DNA of 64,000 nucleotides from Cunninghamia lanceolata (GCA_027924645.1 BSBN01001017.1:13248501-13312500), one strand, 5' to 3'; shown: positions 26,900-39,889, numbered from the stretch's first letter. Program-made: numbers and translations. The notes: a model not told the origin generated them from the letters alone.

Positions 26900-27440
26900 A
26901 CCTTGTATCGATGTCAAGAGTTGGTCATATCAGTGTATCGACAGACCTTGGTTAGGCTTCACCGATAGTGGTCTGTCTTGCAGACGAGTGTGGTTTGAAG
27001 TCAAAGACATCGGTGTATCAGAAGATAATCCCATCTGTGCATCAGAAGAGCAGTTGAGCGATTCACTGATGAAGGGGGTCACACCGATAGTCAAAATCCA
27101 TCGGTGTATCGGCCCAAGGAGATTAGAGTCCACCGATGTTTGGAGTCTCACCGACGGGTGTGGTCTGAAGGTTGTCATTTGTGAGATCAGTGTGTCGGTA
27201 GAAGAGTTTTTAAGTGTACCGATGCTATTAAGTCCTACCGATAGGCGAGGGAATTAGAGTCTCGTATCAGAGTGACAAAGACATCGGTGTGAAAGGATAT
27301 GAAGTCACTAATAGTGGACTATCTGACCGATAAGAGTCAATGATGGGATATTTGTCAGAAGTGAAATCAAATGGAGTCATGGTGGCATCGGCCTATCGGC
27401 TGATGAAATTTTAAGCTCCTCGATGGTATGTTGTCTCACC
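26900..27440. repeat. degenerate minisatellite with ATCGGTGTATCGG / CACCGATAG motifs
   Basis: About ten partly complementary motifs alternate over 540 bp, for example near 26957, 27007, 27080, 27100, 27130, 27200 and 27385. Open frames on both strands here (a 123-codon plus frame and an 82-codon minus frame) follow from the repeat and are not genes. Confidence 0.6.
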
Positions 27441-27504
27441 AATAGTGAGTTTGAAGGTTCAAAAGTTGATAATTCTATGCTTCCACTATGTGCTCTGCAT
27501 CAGA

Positions 27505-27670
27505 CACTCATCCCTACTACAGTCTAGCATTCTCTAGTTGTGTTCTCCCCTTTATTTTTTTGAACGCCTCTGGAAGTAATGTTGAGTTACTTGTGATGTC
27601 CTTATTGACTGGTGTTGTTTTGGATTCATGTGTAGTCCTTGTTCCTTTATAGTCTATTGTCTACCTGACT
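27505..27670 (+). repeat. fragment related to the LTR of element B
   Basis: Aligns with about 17080-17245 of the 5' LTR: CTCCCTACTGCAGCCTAGCA-like opening, CCTCTGGAAGT, CATGTGTAGTCCTTG and GTCTATTG blocks in the same order, at clearly greater divergence than between the two B LTRs. It is an older fragment inside the transposon cargo. Confidence 0.75.
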
Positions 27671-29511
27671 GTTTGTTGTAACTTATTGAACCACTATGAT
27701 TTTGAATATTTAGATTTAGAGGGCATTAGACACCAAAACTTCTTGACCTTTAACAACCCAACCTAGAATCAATAGATTTTTGTCCATCCCAACTATTCTA
27801 GTCAAGACAAAGCATGTTGATTCTTATTCAATCCAAAGTTCATTAACAGGATTATCTTATCATAATGTTTAGGGAAATGACCACCTAGATGGATAATGAT
27901 GTGATCTATCTATAAAGAAACTTGCAAGAAGTATAGGAGGCATGGGAATCCCTCCAAATTGTTTATCAAGTTGAATGATCTATGACACATCATGTATCAT
28001 TAGAAAATATTCTCGAAAAGAAAGCAAGTGAAAATACTCAAAACAACCCATAACAAGGTGGAGAAGTTTAAAGGATAGAGGTTGCAACACTTTCCAACCT
28101 CATAGCCACACTAGTCCAATGGATCAGGATAATACTATCAAGCATCCACATAATAGTAGATAATCTTATCAAAAGTCACAGAGAAATTTCTAAGGACCAA
28201 AGTGTTATCCCTATGACTTGACACATACTGCTTGTTTCATAAAGCAAAGGGACATGATATAAATATTGCTGTTATATGGAGCCTAATCAGACTCAGAGGT
28301 TAATTTTACCCAACTTTTATCAATGTGGTTTCTCCCCAAATATTTTCCTACTAGTTTTGGCGCCTTGAAGTCTAAGTGCATGAAAATTGAAGTCTAAGTG
28401 TTTTTCTTCATGATCTAGGTGCTAGTTAAAGGTTGTAGTTGCCAAGAAGAGCGCCTAGCAAGAGGAAGTCTTTTGGAGTCTCCAAAACACATCAAACACA
28501 GTTTGACTAACAACAAGATAATTTTTTCCCAAGTTAGGCGCTTCAAGAGGGAAGTTAAAACATGAATAAGTGCCAACTTGTCTAGGTGCAAACTTAAGTT
28601 TGTTGAGGATACACATGGCGCCCAACATTCCTTGGTGATTTCACAAACTTCAAATGCTCAGAACTGTTCAAGGAATGCCCAATGCCCCTTCTTGATGATA
28701 GGCACCAAAGTGAGGGTTGAATTGCGCCTTGATGGCATTAGGCGCTATCTAGAGTATGCTACTCCATGGAAATGCACCTTCTTGCTTAGAGTAATTACTC
28801 CAAGGTCTTCAGTGATCAATTCCCCAACTTATGAAATGTCCTCCTTCATTTTAAAACACATTATAATGCTCCAGAGAGATGACTATACCTAGGCATTAAT
28901 CTAGGTTAGAAATGCCTCCAAACTGTGCCTTCTCTTTCAGAATGCAAAACAATGTCCAAAGGTGCTAATAAACTAAAGTGCTTCTTTGGAAAAGTCCCAA
29001 AGGTTAAGATGTGCCTTGTCTTAATGAGGTGCAACTCTTGGGTAAGAAAGCTTGTAAAGTGCACCTAACTTAGTGAAGAGGTTGATAACATCTAAACCCT
29101 TCTTGGAACTTAGATTGCTTCAACTGAAGATCATCTCGCACCAATACATCACCAAACTTTCAATCACAAGATCAATTCAAACTTAGGTTCTCATTAAGAA
29201 TCTTTCCAATGTTGGCGCATCTGAGAGGTTGAACTGGCAAGAGATGGCACCTAGCTTCCTAGACCTTGTTTCAATATGTTTGAGTTTGAAAGTTGACTCA
29301 ATGGTATCAAGATGGCGCCATAGAGTCTTTGGACTAGTTCCTTAGAGTTTCAAAAACATTCTGGCTCCTTGAAAATTCCTCCTACATGCTTGGGCGCCAT
29401 TTCAAGGTCCTAGAACCATGATGTAGCGCCTTATTGCTCTAAGCACCCATTCATGATTGTGCGACTTGAGATTGGCGCCTAGAGTGAATAGGCTTTCATC
29501 CTGACTTAATA
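27671..29511. other. repeat-rich non-coding stretch inside the transposon
   Basis: No gene seen. GCGCC and AGGCGC motifs recur every 50-150 bp through 28380-29480, suggesting a decayed repeat family. It contains the short LTR fragment at 28272-28345. Confidence 0.5.
28272..28345 (+). repeat. fragment of the same LTR family as the solo LTR at 42287
   Basis: TGTTATATGGAGCCTAATCAG and the following 50 bp match the first part of 42287-42803, then similarity stops after CCCCAAAT. It is a truncated copy. Confidence 0.75.
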
Positions 29512-32317
29512 CACTGCCTCCTTTTGACAATTTTTGGGCCAGCAGAAAACCTTTCACCATGGGCAAATGTCTCAGAGATATAAAAAACTAAGGCCTTAGA
29601 TGGAATGTTTCTAAGTGACATAGTTTTTGAGTAACATCTCATCAAATATTATTACCTTTTTGCACTTTGGACTCTTCAGGGATATCATCGGTACAATGTA
29701 ACTCGGATTGTTTCGACATGTTTGGGTGAAAAATAGGACCATGCCTCGCATAAATGTACCCATTCAGACACATTGGAACAGTCATTTTGGTCGCATCAGG
29801 AGCAGGATGAAAGTTACACCCCTTTGCAACTTTACACTGCCTCCTTCTGACGATTTTTGGAGCAACAGAAAACCTTTCACCACAGGCAAATATCTCAGAG
29901 ATATGAAATATTGAGAGAGGCTATTGTAGAGGCACTCTATGTGATCGCGTTACCTTAGATAGAATGTTTCTAAGTGACACAGTTTTTGAGTAACATCTCG
30001 TCAAAGATTGCTGCCTTTTTGCACTTTGGACTCTTCAGGGATATCGTGGGTACAATGTAGCTTAGACTGTTTCGACATGTTTGGGTGAAAAATAGGACTA
30101 TGCCTAGCATAAATGTACCCATCTGGACGCGTTGGAATAGTCATTTTGGTCGCATCAGGAATAGGATGAAAGTTACACCCCTTTGCAACTTTACACTACC
30201 TCCTTCTGACAATTTTTGGGGTAGCAGAAAACCTTTTACCACGGGCAAATATCTCAGAGATATAAAAAACTAAGAGAGGTTATTGTAGAGGCACTCTACA
30301 TGATCACGTTGCCTTAGAAGAAATGTTTCTAAGTGACATTTTTTGAGTAACATCTCGTCAAAGATTGCTGCCTTTTTGCACTTTGGACTCTTTAGGGATA
30401 TTGTGGGTACAATATAGCTCGGACTATTTCGACATGTTTGGGTGAAAAAATGGACCATGCCTAGCGTAAATGTACCCATCCGAATGTGTTAGAATAGTCC
30501 ATTTGGTCGCATCAGGAGTAGGACGAAAGTTACACCCCTTTGCAACTTTACACTGCCTCCTTCTGACGATTTTTGGGGCAGAAGAAAACCTTTCAACATG
30601 GGCAAATATCTCAGAGATATAAAAAAATGAGAGAGGTTATTGTAGAGACACTCTATGTGATCGTATTGCCTCAAACGGAATGTTTCTAAGTGACACAATT
30701 TTTGAGTAACATCTCGTCAAAGATTGCTGCCTTTTTGCACTTTGGACTCTTTAGGGATATCGTGGGTACAATGTAGCTCAGACGGTTTCGACATGTTTGG
30801 GTGAAAAATAGGATCATGCCTAGCGTAAATGTACCCATCCAGACACGTTGGAATAGTCAATTTGGTCACATCAGGACTAGGACGAAAGTTACACCCTTTT
30901 GCAACTTTACACGCCCTCCTTTTGACGATTTTTGGGGCAGCAGAAAACTTTTCACCACAGGCAAATATCTCAGAGCTATAAAAAATTGAGAGAGGTTATT
31001 GTAGAGGCACTCTACATGATCACGTTGCCTTAGACGGATTGTTTCTAAGTGACACAATTTTTGAGTAACATCTTGTCAAAGATTGCTACCTTTTTGCACT
31101 TTGGACTCTTTAGGGATATCGTGGGTACAATGTAGCTCGGACAGTTTCGACATGTTTTGGTAAAAAATAGGACCATACCTAGCGTAAATGTACCCATCTG
31201 AACATGTTGGAATAGTCAGTTTGGTCGCATCAGGAGCATGACGAAAGTTACACCCCTTTGCAACTTTACACTGCCTCCTTCTGATGATTTTTGGGGCAGT
31301 AGAAAACCTTTCACCATGGACAAATATCTCAGAGATATAAAAAATTGAGAGAGGTTATTGTAGAGGAACTCTACATGATCATGTTGCCTTAGATGGAATG
31401 TTTCTAAGTGACACAATTTTCAAGTAACATCTTGTCAAAGATTGCTGCCTTTTTGCACTTTGGACTCTTTAGGGATATAGTTGGTACAATGTAGCTCGGA
31501 CTGTTTCGACATGTTTGGGTGAAAAACAAGACCATGCCTAGCATAAATGTACCCATCCAGATGCATTGGAACAGTCATCTTGGTCGCATCAGGAGCAGGA
31601 CGAAAGTTACACCCCTTTGCAAGTTTACACTACCTCCTTTTGACAATTTTTGGGGCAGCAGAAAACCTTTCACCACGGGCAAATATCTCAGAGCTATAAA
31701 AAAATGAGAGAGGTTATTGTAGAGGCACTCTACATGATCGCGTTGCCTTAGACAAAATGTTTCTAAGTGACACAATTTTTGAGTAACATCTCGTCAAAGA
31801 TTGCTACCTTTTTGCACTTTGGACTCTTTAGGGATATCGTGGGTACAATGTAGCTTAGACTCTTTCGACATATTTGGGTAAAAAAAAGGACTATGCCTAG
31901 CGTAAATGTACCCATCCAGATGCATTGGAATAGTCAGTTTGGTCACATCAGGAGCATGATGAAAGTTACACCCCTTCACAACTTTACACTACCTCCGTAT
32001 GATGATTTTTGGGGTAGCAGAAAACCTTTCACCACGGACAAATATCTCAGAGATATAAAAAATTGAGAGAGGTTATTGTAGAGGAACTCTATGTGATCAT
32101 GTTATCTTAGATGGAATGTTTCTAACTGACACGGTTTTCAAGTAACATCTCGTCAAAGATTGCTACATTTTTGCACTTTGGACTCTTTAGGCATATCATT
32201 GGTACAATGTAGCTTGGACTGTTTCGACATGTTTGGGTGAAAAACAGGACCATGCCTAGCGTAAATGTACCCATCTAGACACGTTGGAATAGTCAGTTTG
32301 GTTGCATCATGAGCAAG
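29512..32317 (+). repeat. satellite array, 359-bp unit, nearly 8 copies
   Basis: The anchor GTAACATCT recurs at 29631, 29990, 30347, 30706, 31065, 31424, 31783 and 32142: spacing 359 bp with one 357. Units share GCACTTTGGACTCTT, TTTCGACATGTTTGGGTGAA and TCTCAGAGATATAAAA blocks. The array begins and ends inside a unit, and an isolated echo lies at 32898-32925. Short frames repeated on both strands (about 62-70 codons) are produced by the unit and carry no protein signature. Confidence 0.95.
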
Positions 32318-33068
32318 ACACCAAAAATGCAAAAGTTGCTTTGTGCAACTTGACAACATTGACACTTTTTTGCAACATGACTCAAAGACTCAAACTGACC
32401 CCAAATGACTCAAAGTGACTTAAAATCACCTTGATTTTGGTGCCTAATGTACATTATAGAGGTTGAGGTGCTCCTTATCATTCAAACATCTTAGATGAGT
32501 GCATAGGAAAGGAAAGAGCTCTAAGTTTCATCATCATGAGCGCCTAATATAAAGAGACTTTAATGGCTCAAACCTTAGCATGGAGTCCTAAGGTGCACTT
32601 CATGTCTCCTTTCATCCATTTTGGCACCCTTATGTAGATTTTTCAACTTGATTTGGTGCCCTGTATGTGAAGGAAGATCTAAAGGCATGAAAGTGGATGT
32701 CATTTTGCAAGAGTTTGGATCATCAAAATTGAAAGAAATAAGTCTATTAAGCTTGGCTGCCCTTGGTCTTCTTGTCATTCATTATGAGCGCCTTAGGAGA
32801 ATGGTATATAGGTCATCATCATGATTGGGCGCCCTGGATCGAGAGTGTTGGAGAGATCATCAAATGGTGTCTAGAGGAAGTAGGGTGAGTTATGAGTTTG
32901 GTCGCATCAGGAGCAGGACACCAAAAATGCATAACATGATGATGTAAAAATGTGTATATATGTAAAAATGCAAGAGGAAATAAAAAAAAGACAAACCTTA
33001 CAAATTAATGTGCATACTTACAACTCAATGTAACATGACTTTACAAAATCAATGTGAATACTTACAAA
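32318..33068. other. non-coding stretch between satellite and transposase gene
   Basis: GCGCC-containing sequence like that left of the satellite, plus a short echo of the satellite at 32898-32925. No gene supported. Confidence 0.5.
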
Positions 33069-36000
33069 TTAATTCAATGAACCATCCGGGTCTGCTCTAC
33101 TCTTTATTGTGTCAAGTATTGCTTCATGGTTAGACTCACTCACCTTCCACAAGATTTTGTTCAAAGGTCTACCCTGATACTTTATCAAATGAACATTGGA
33201 TGCCACGAGAAGGTTCGAGTAATGAAGAATCTTCTGATGCGTGTCAAAGTCCTGAAATAGCCAAATATTAACACTCTTATGTGGGTACCTTCTAAGCCAT
33301 GTTCCAGTAATAACCACTGAGCCTGTAGGGTATTCGATGTTTTCTCCATCTGTAACAGGGGCCTCCAATTTCTTTTTGGCCTCAACACAATGACATAAGT
33401 AATAATATGTTCTCTCTTCATTATCTTCATCTGTAATAACTGCATATACATGCCCTACATTGATATGTGTAGCAAATTAGATGAAATTAGTCAACATTAC
33501 AAAAACACTACAAAGTAAGATGACATTACCTGGTTGAACTAGATGAAATTAGATGCATATGCGTTTCCTATATTACCTGGTTGAACTAAATCTGATATGT
33601 GGTCAAAGTCAACTGATGATTCCATCTGTGTTAGTTCCAGTGTTGTTGGGGGTTGATATGTGTCAAGTGGGCTAAGATAACTTAACTGTCATTCGTCAAT
33701 CCACTCCTTTGACTCACACTCATCCTAGACTTGAATTGTACAGGAAGAACAAAAGCATGACATCTTTTGTGTATGGATACTCCATGAACCTGCAATTGAG
33801 CTTCTGAAAGAGTGCATCTCATTTGATCCTGTCAGTGTACAATAGTCCTCATATGGTGCAATGTTAGTATCATCTATCAACCAAAAATATCTACAAACTG
33901 AAGACTTACCTTCATTACCTGGACCAATGGAAGCATTACACCACTCGACAATCAATTTTGCATTTGTCAACTTTGCATTGTCTTTATACTTTAACTCTTC
34001 TCATGCTATGGCTCTTTTGATACATGCTCCTGCACCATCATGCTGCCCTTTCCATGCCTGGCCTCACAAAAGTTCCACATATGTTGAATACCTGTAAAAT
34101 TATGCCTCCTACTCAGCCAATAGAAATTCCACGAGTTCTTGAATTGTGACGCACAGTTATCTGACCATATGATATGCTGACTGAATGATATGCCCCTTCT
34201 AGCCAAATCATTATAGAACACCTGAAAGCAACCTTGCACAAACTCCATAGAATGTGTGCGATCATCACTAATATAGAAATTATACTCCCTTATGATCTTT
34301 CTGTCATCCTCTATACTATCATTCACATGAATGAATGTGATGTGCACAAATATAGAAACCTGTGTGGAGTTGTAATATTGTGATTGCACCTCACGCTGTG
34401 GCTGTAGACTATAGTTCTCTGCAAAGTCGATGACTAAAACAATGCTACCAACCGGAAATGTGTCCTTGCATAACTTGAATTGCAAGTCCAACCATCGAGC
34501 TCTATGGGCATGTCTTGCATACTCATACACTATGTTGTCACAAAATATAGGCATAAACTGATACACTGGAATCTTTTCAATAACCAATTCACACCTCTTT
34601 GCTTCTTTACCATCTTTTGTATTGTATGCCACTGTTTTATACTTGCCAAACTCTACTAGTTCATTTCCAACTGCATGTGTTCTTTCCATATGTTCACATA
34701 TTGTCAAATGTTGCAAGCCACCACAATGATGACATGTGCCATCCAAGCATAATTTCTTGTAGAATATTTGACCTTCCTCTCTTTCACATAAAATTCTTGA
34801 TATGAAGTCTCTTGAAGATGTTGGTGGGGCACATATAGCACAACCCTGCAAATCATTGTTAGTGTGCATATCTAAACATATAGACCTATAAGCATCAAAA
34901 TGGTTAGAAAATTCAATATGTAATCTACAACAACAAGTAGTACGTGTGTGATTTATCTTAACATAGAAATGTTTTAGCATTTCAAAATATCTTTGACAAA
35001 TTTTAATTTGAGGATACCTCTCTAGAAATTTACTATAAAACTGTGTTTGAGTCTCATCCAAAAAATGCTTTGGATGTGGCTCGCGGTTTTGACTACCGAT
35101 TCTCCTTCTTACCACATTCCTTTGATTTAGAGATACCCTTGTGTAATTCTTCCAAAAGTCTTCAATTAGTTATCTTAATGCTTCAACAATTGGTTTATCT
35201 TTTCGTGGTAGTCTCCCCGAGAACGCCCATAATTCATTGGCATTAGTGTCCTCAATTCTTTGGCATCTTCCAACGGCTCTTGATAAAGTTTTTCTATTAA
35301 TTCTCAATTCTTGACTTGTCTTTCTAATGAGACAAGCTTTCCTCGTTTGACTACTTACTATAGTTGATGTAATCACACACCGTGTTGCATTACTATCTTT
35401 TGTGTGTGAGGTGTTAACCACACTCTCATACGCACTCATTAGATTCTTGACAATAGATTTTTCAATTGAAGCCTCTGATGTTCTCAATCCAATAATCTTC
35501 ATGATAGACCTATACTTTATACTTTGCATCATTTCAACGAATAGTTGACATCTTACAGTCTCATTTAACTTTTCAAAGAACAATCTCTAAATCTTATTAG
35601 CATATCTTCTACAAGTGCGTTTTGGAATCTTACCTTCCAGTGGCTGCAAAATATTCTCATCAATATCAGTCAAATACTTTGGCTTTCTATGCAAAATTCT
35701 AGGTGGTGTTAAGTTAGGTAAATTCATTTCAACATTAGGAATTTCATCAATATTTAAATGAGATGGGTTAGATGGCATACCTTCGATCGAAGATGGAATA
35801 GATGACATACCTTGAGGTTGAGGTGGGAATGATGGCATACCTCCTTCATCACATGTGAGTGATGATGTACTCTCAACTTGAGATGTGGTAGATGGTGTCC
35901 CTACATGTTGACTTGCGGTAGAGGACGTGTCTCTAACTATGGTATTCAAATCTCTCGTACCACGAAGTTTTTCCATTCATTCTCTTTGTACCACCAATAC

Positions 36001-36165
36001 CATATCTCTTTGTGATGGTTGTGGTTCCTCTTCAATTGGTATGTCTTCATTTATTGTGTCCAATTTCCTGTTCTCATGAAGTTCCCTCATAGCCACTGCT
36101 TTCTTTGCATTCTTAACTTCTATCTCTTCCTATGTTGGTTTAATTCTTGATAGTTTCCTCAGCAT
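33069..36165 (-). pseudogene. decayed DDD/E transposase, Sola-like
   Basis: A two-exon gene read from ATG at 36165 to a stop at 33069, intron about 33576-33455 (GT...AG), roughly 990 codons. Exon 1 has a low-complexity GMPS-rich segment (about 35750-35900), then a HPKHFL/TQTQFY segment, a Cys/His-rich zinc-binding-like region (CCCRLH, CAICAPP, CHHC, ICEHMERTH) and the catalytic core. Candidate catalytic acids are the Asp of VLVIDFAENY (codon 34428-34426), the Asp of IWSDNCASQFKN (34161-34159) and, after HGKG, an Asp (34039-34037) now in a shifted frame. The DFAENY / SDxCASQFKN / HGKG order is familiar from Sola-type transposases. Seven in-frame stops (36130, 35977, 35587, 35170, 34001, 33725, 33689) each lie one C-to-T step from CAG, CGA or CAA, and one frameshift sits near 34045-34053. 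It is inactive as it stands. Confidence 0.78.
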
Positions 36166-37127
36166 GATGGAGAATTTGTCTGTAGCATGATAAAGAGACC
36201 AATATTAGTTCCTAAGAAATGAATACAAGATAATAGTGGGATTGTATTTTTTTTATATTGTAAGGATTTATTCTTGTATAGTTTGACATCATGGTATGTT
36301 AAGGTTTTTTTATTACACATAATTATTAAAGAGCCCAAGTGTAGAAAATATACATGGCATCATGTGAGATTGTAGGCTACTTTCTTGATTGGGAATGTGT
36401 CTATTTTAAACATGTATGATAAAGCATGATAAAGTAATTCAATCCGAAATAAGAAAAATGTAAAGAACATGCATGTAAAGACTTGACATACCTAAAAAAT
36501 GAAGATTCAAATGGAGAGAGTACCCAATTATGTAGTGTTTTTTTCTTCTTGCATCAAACTCCTCAACAATTTGAGTTTTTCACCCCTTGCTTCCTTTTCA
36601 ATGTTAAATTAAATAACACTCAAATATAATTACTAACAACAATACTATTAACCAATCTATAATGTTAAATTCCTAAAATTGAATCACAATTAACATTTCA
36701 ACACTACAAAAATTGAAACTTGAATAGATATATATCAAACTTGGTGTGAAAACTATGTTATTTCCTCCTTCTCAAGTTGGCAAAGCAGAAAAGGTGGTGA
36801 AAGATCATGCAAAGGTGGTACAATGTGTCAAATGTGCATGTGAACTTCCCAACAGCATGAAAGCACTTTTTTTTGTCGGAGCACGAGCAGAATCAGTAAG
36901 AAAATAGACCATGTGGGCTTGGATCATGGGGGTCAACACTTTTTTACCGTTTTAATAGCAAGACAAAATGTGACCACATTTTGTCTTGCTATAGATTGAT
37001 CACATCTCTTTCCAAACCTTCCCCTTCAAAATTGAATGACCACAAGGTTTTTGAGGGAGAACTTTTCCTATTTCCTGCAAGAGCTTGCCAGATGCTCCAC
37101 CATATGATAGGCATAACAATGAAGGGG
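36166..37127. other. upstream region of the transposase gene
   Basis: AT-rich DNA without a supported gene. It would hold the transposase promoter and 5' leader; no single TATA box stands out. Confidence 0.4.
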
Positions 37128-39560
37128 CAAGCCCTAAACCCTAATCCGTCAACCCTAAACCCTCAACCCTTGACACTATACCTTAAAGCCTAATCCCTCA
37201 GCCCTCAACACTAAACCTTATCCCTAAACCCTAATCCCTCAGCCCTCAACCCTAATCTGTCATCCCTCAACTCCAATCCCTCATCCCTAAACCCTAAATG
37301 CTATCCCTATTCCTAAACCCTCAACAAACTTGATACTATACCTTAAACCCTAATACCTTATCCCTAAACCCTCCAACCCTATCCCTAATCCTTATACCCT
37401 CCACACTCTACTTTAACCCTAATCCCTCAACCCTCAACCCTATCCCTAAACCCTTGACCCTCGAACCTCAACCCTTAACCCTCAACATCAAACCCTAATC
37501 CCTCAACCCTTAACTCTGATCCCTTGACCCTCAACCCTATCCCTAAACCCTAAACCCTCAACCCTCAACATCAAATCCTAATCCCTCAACCCTTCACTCT
37601 AATCCGTCAACCCTAAACCCGATCCCTAAACCCTCAACACTATACCTTAAACCCTAATCCCTCAACCCTCAACCCTAAACCTTATCCCTAAACCCTAATC
37701 CCTCAACCCTCAACCCTAATCCGTCATCCCTCAACTCTAATCCCTCATCCCTAAACCCTAATCCATCATCCCTCAACTCTAATCCCTCATCCCTAAACCC
37801 TAAATGCTATCCCTATTCCTAAACCCTCAATAGACTCGATACTATACCTTAAACCCTAATCCCTTACCCCTAAACCCTCCAACTCTATCCCTAATCCTTA
37901 TACCCTTCACACTCTACATTAACCCTAATCCCTCAACCCTAAACCTTATCCCTAAACCCTAATCCCTCAACCCTCAACCCTAATTCGTCATCCCTCAACT
38001 CTAATCTGTCATCCCTCAACTCTAATCCCTCATCCCTAAACCCTAAATGCTATCCCTATTCCTAAACCCTCAACAGACTCGATACTATACCTTAAACCCT
38101 AATCGCTTATCCTCGACATTCTTATTTAACCCTAATCCCTTGACCATTAACCCTATCCCTCAACCTCAACCCTCAAGCCTCAAGCCTCAACCCTCAACTC
38201 TCAACATTAAACCCTTAACTCTAATCCCTCGACCCTCAACCCTATCCCTAAACCCTAAACCCTAAAACCTCATCCCTCAACTCTAATCCCTCATCCCTAA
38301 ACCCTAAATGCTATCCCTATTCCGAAACCCTCAATAGACTTGATACTATACCTTAAACCCTAAACCCTAAAACCTCAACGTCAAATCCTAATCCCTCAAC
38401 CCTTCACTCTAATCCCTCAACCCTAAACCTTATCCCTAAACCCTCAACACTATACCTTAAACCCCAATCCCTCAACCCTAAACCTTATCCCTAAACCCTA
38501 ATCCATCAACCCTCAGCCCTAATCCATCATCCCTCAACTCTAATCCCTCATCCCTGAACCCTAAATGCTATCCATATTCCCTAACCCTCAACAAACTCGA
38601 TACTATACCTTAAACCCTAATCCCTCTACCCTCGACACTCTTATTTAACCCTAATCCCTTGACCATTAACCCTATCCCTCAACCTCAAACCTCAACCCTC
38701 AACTATCAACATTAAACCCCGAACTTTGATCCCTCGACCCTCAACCCTCAACCTCAAATCCTAATCCCTCAACCCTTCACTCTAATCCCTCAACCCTAAA
38801 CCCTATCCCTAAACCCTCAACACTATACCTTAAACCCTAATCCCTCAACCCTAACCCTAAGCCTTATCCCTAAACCCTAATCCCTTAACCCTAATCTGTC
38901 ATCCGTCATCCCTCAACTCTAATCCCTCATCCCTAAACCCTAAACACTATCCCTATTCCTAGACCCTCAACGGGCTCAATACTATACCTTAAACCCTAAT
39001 CCCTTACCCCTAAACCCTCCAACCCTATCCCTTAACCCTAATCCCTTGACCCTCAACCCTATCCCAAAACCCTTAACCCTCGAACCTCAATGTACTCAAC
39101 CCTCAACGTCAAACCCTAATCCCTCAACCCTTAACTCTGATCCCTCGACCCTTAACCCTTAAAACTTGAACCCTAAAACCTATCCCTACACGCTCAACAC
39201 TCGACACTATATCTTAAACCCTAATCCCTTAACCCTCATCCCTAAAGCCTCAACCCTAAATCATTAAACCTTCAACCCTAAACCCTATCCCTAATCCCTC
39301 TACCCTCGACACTCTACCTTAAACCTAATCCCTCGACCCTTAACCCTAAATGCTATCCCTAAAGCCTCAACCCTAAACCCTAATCCCTAATCCCTCTACC
39401 CTCAACACTCTACCTTAAACCTAATCCCTCGACCCTTAACCCTAAATGCTATCCCTAGAGCCTCAACCCTAAAACCTAATCCCTTAAGGTCCTAAACTCT
39501 AATCCCTTATCCCTAAACTCTAAATCCTATCCCTAAATGCTCAACCCTCAACCTTAAACC
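37128..39560. repeat. degenerate telomere-type (CCCTAAA)n array inside the transposon
   Basis: About 2.4 kb built from CCCTAAA with variants CCCTAAT, CCCTCAA and CCCTTAA, that is TTTAGGG-type on the minus strand. It is not a simple array: a longer block containing CCCTAAATGCTATCCCTATT then GATACTATACCTTAAACC recurs near 37300, 37805, 38047, 38306, 38566 and 38945, giving a higher-order unit of roughly 240-260 bp or multiples. Open frames such as that at 38047-38265 are repeat products. Confidence 0.95.
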
Positions 39561-39640
39561 TTAATCACTCAATCCTTATCCACCCCTCTCCTCCCCTATC
39601 TGGCTCACTCCCATCTCTACCCTCCTCTGTCCTCGACACT

Positions 39641-39766
39641 ATACATACATACATATAGGCATACATAGATACATACATACATACATATAGGCATACATAC
39701 ATACATACATATTGGCATACATAGATACATACATACATACATATAGGCATACATACATACATACAT
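39641..39766. repeat. (ATAC)n microsatellite with ATATAGGC interruptions
   Basis: ACAT/ATAC tetranucleotide runs broken at regular intervals by ATAGGCATACATAGATAC-like strings. Confidence 0.95.
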
Positions 39767-39803
39767 TATTAATAGCCTTGAACATAAAAAAAATTAAGGG
39801 GGA

Positions 39804-39839
39804 CATAACACGAGCGTGTTAGAATGCACTTGTGTTATA
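39804..39839. promoter_or_regulatory. right subterminal repeat, degenerate copy
   Basis: CATAACACGAGCGTGTTAGA... parallels the left palindrome, and the AAAAAAATTAAG just before it also matches the DNA preceding the left copy (about 23652-23663). Confidence 0.6.
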
Positions 39840-39889
39840 TCAAACATGACAAACAACAGACTTGCGAAAAGGAAAAATGCAAAGCAAAC

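Noticed and set aside
26886..27257. A 123-codon plus frame and an 82-codon minus frame
   Set aside because: Both run through the ATCGGTGTATCGG / CACCGATAG minisatellite and have no recognisable domain.
29512..32317. CRISPR array
   Set aside because: The unit is 359 bp without short repeat-spacer structure, in plant nuclear DNA; it is a satellite.
29708..32365. Many 60-70-codon frames on both strands, some with MKNRTMPSINVPI or MCHLETF starts
   Set aside because: All are periodic products of the 359-bp satellite; both strands are open at once and no protein signature is present.
38047..38265. Open frame rich in NPQPST-like residues
   Set aside because: Translation of telomere-type repeats.
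37128..39560. A true chromosome end
   Set aside because: The array is degenerate, internal, and bounded on both sides by transposon sequence and then by retrotransposon sequence.
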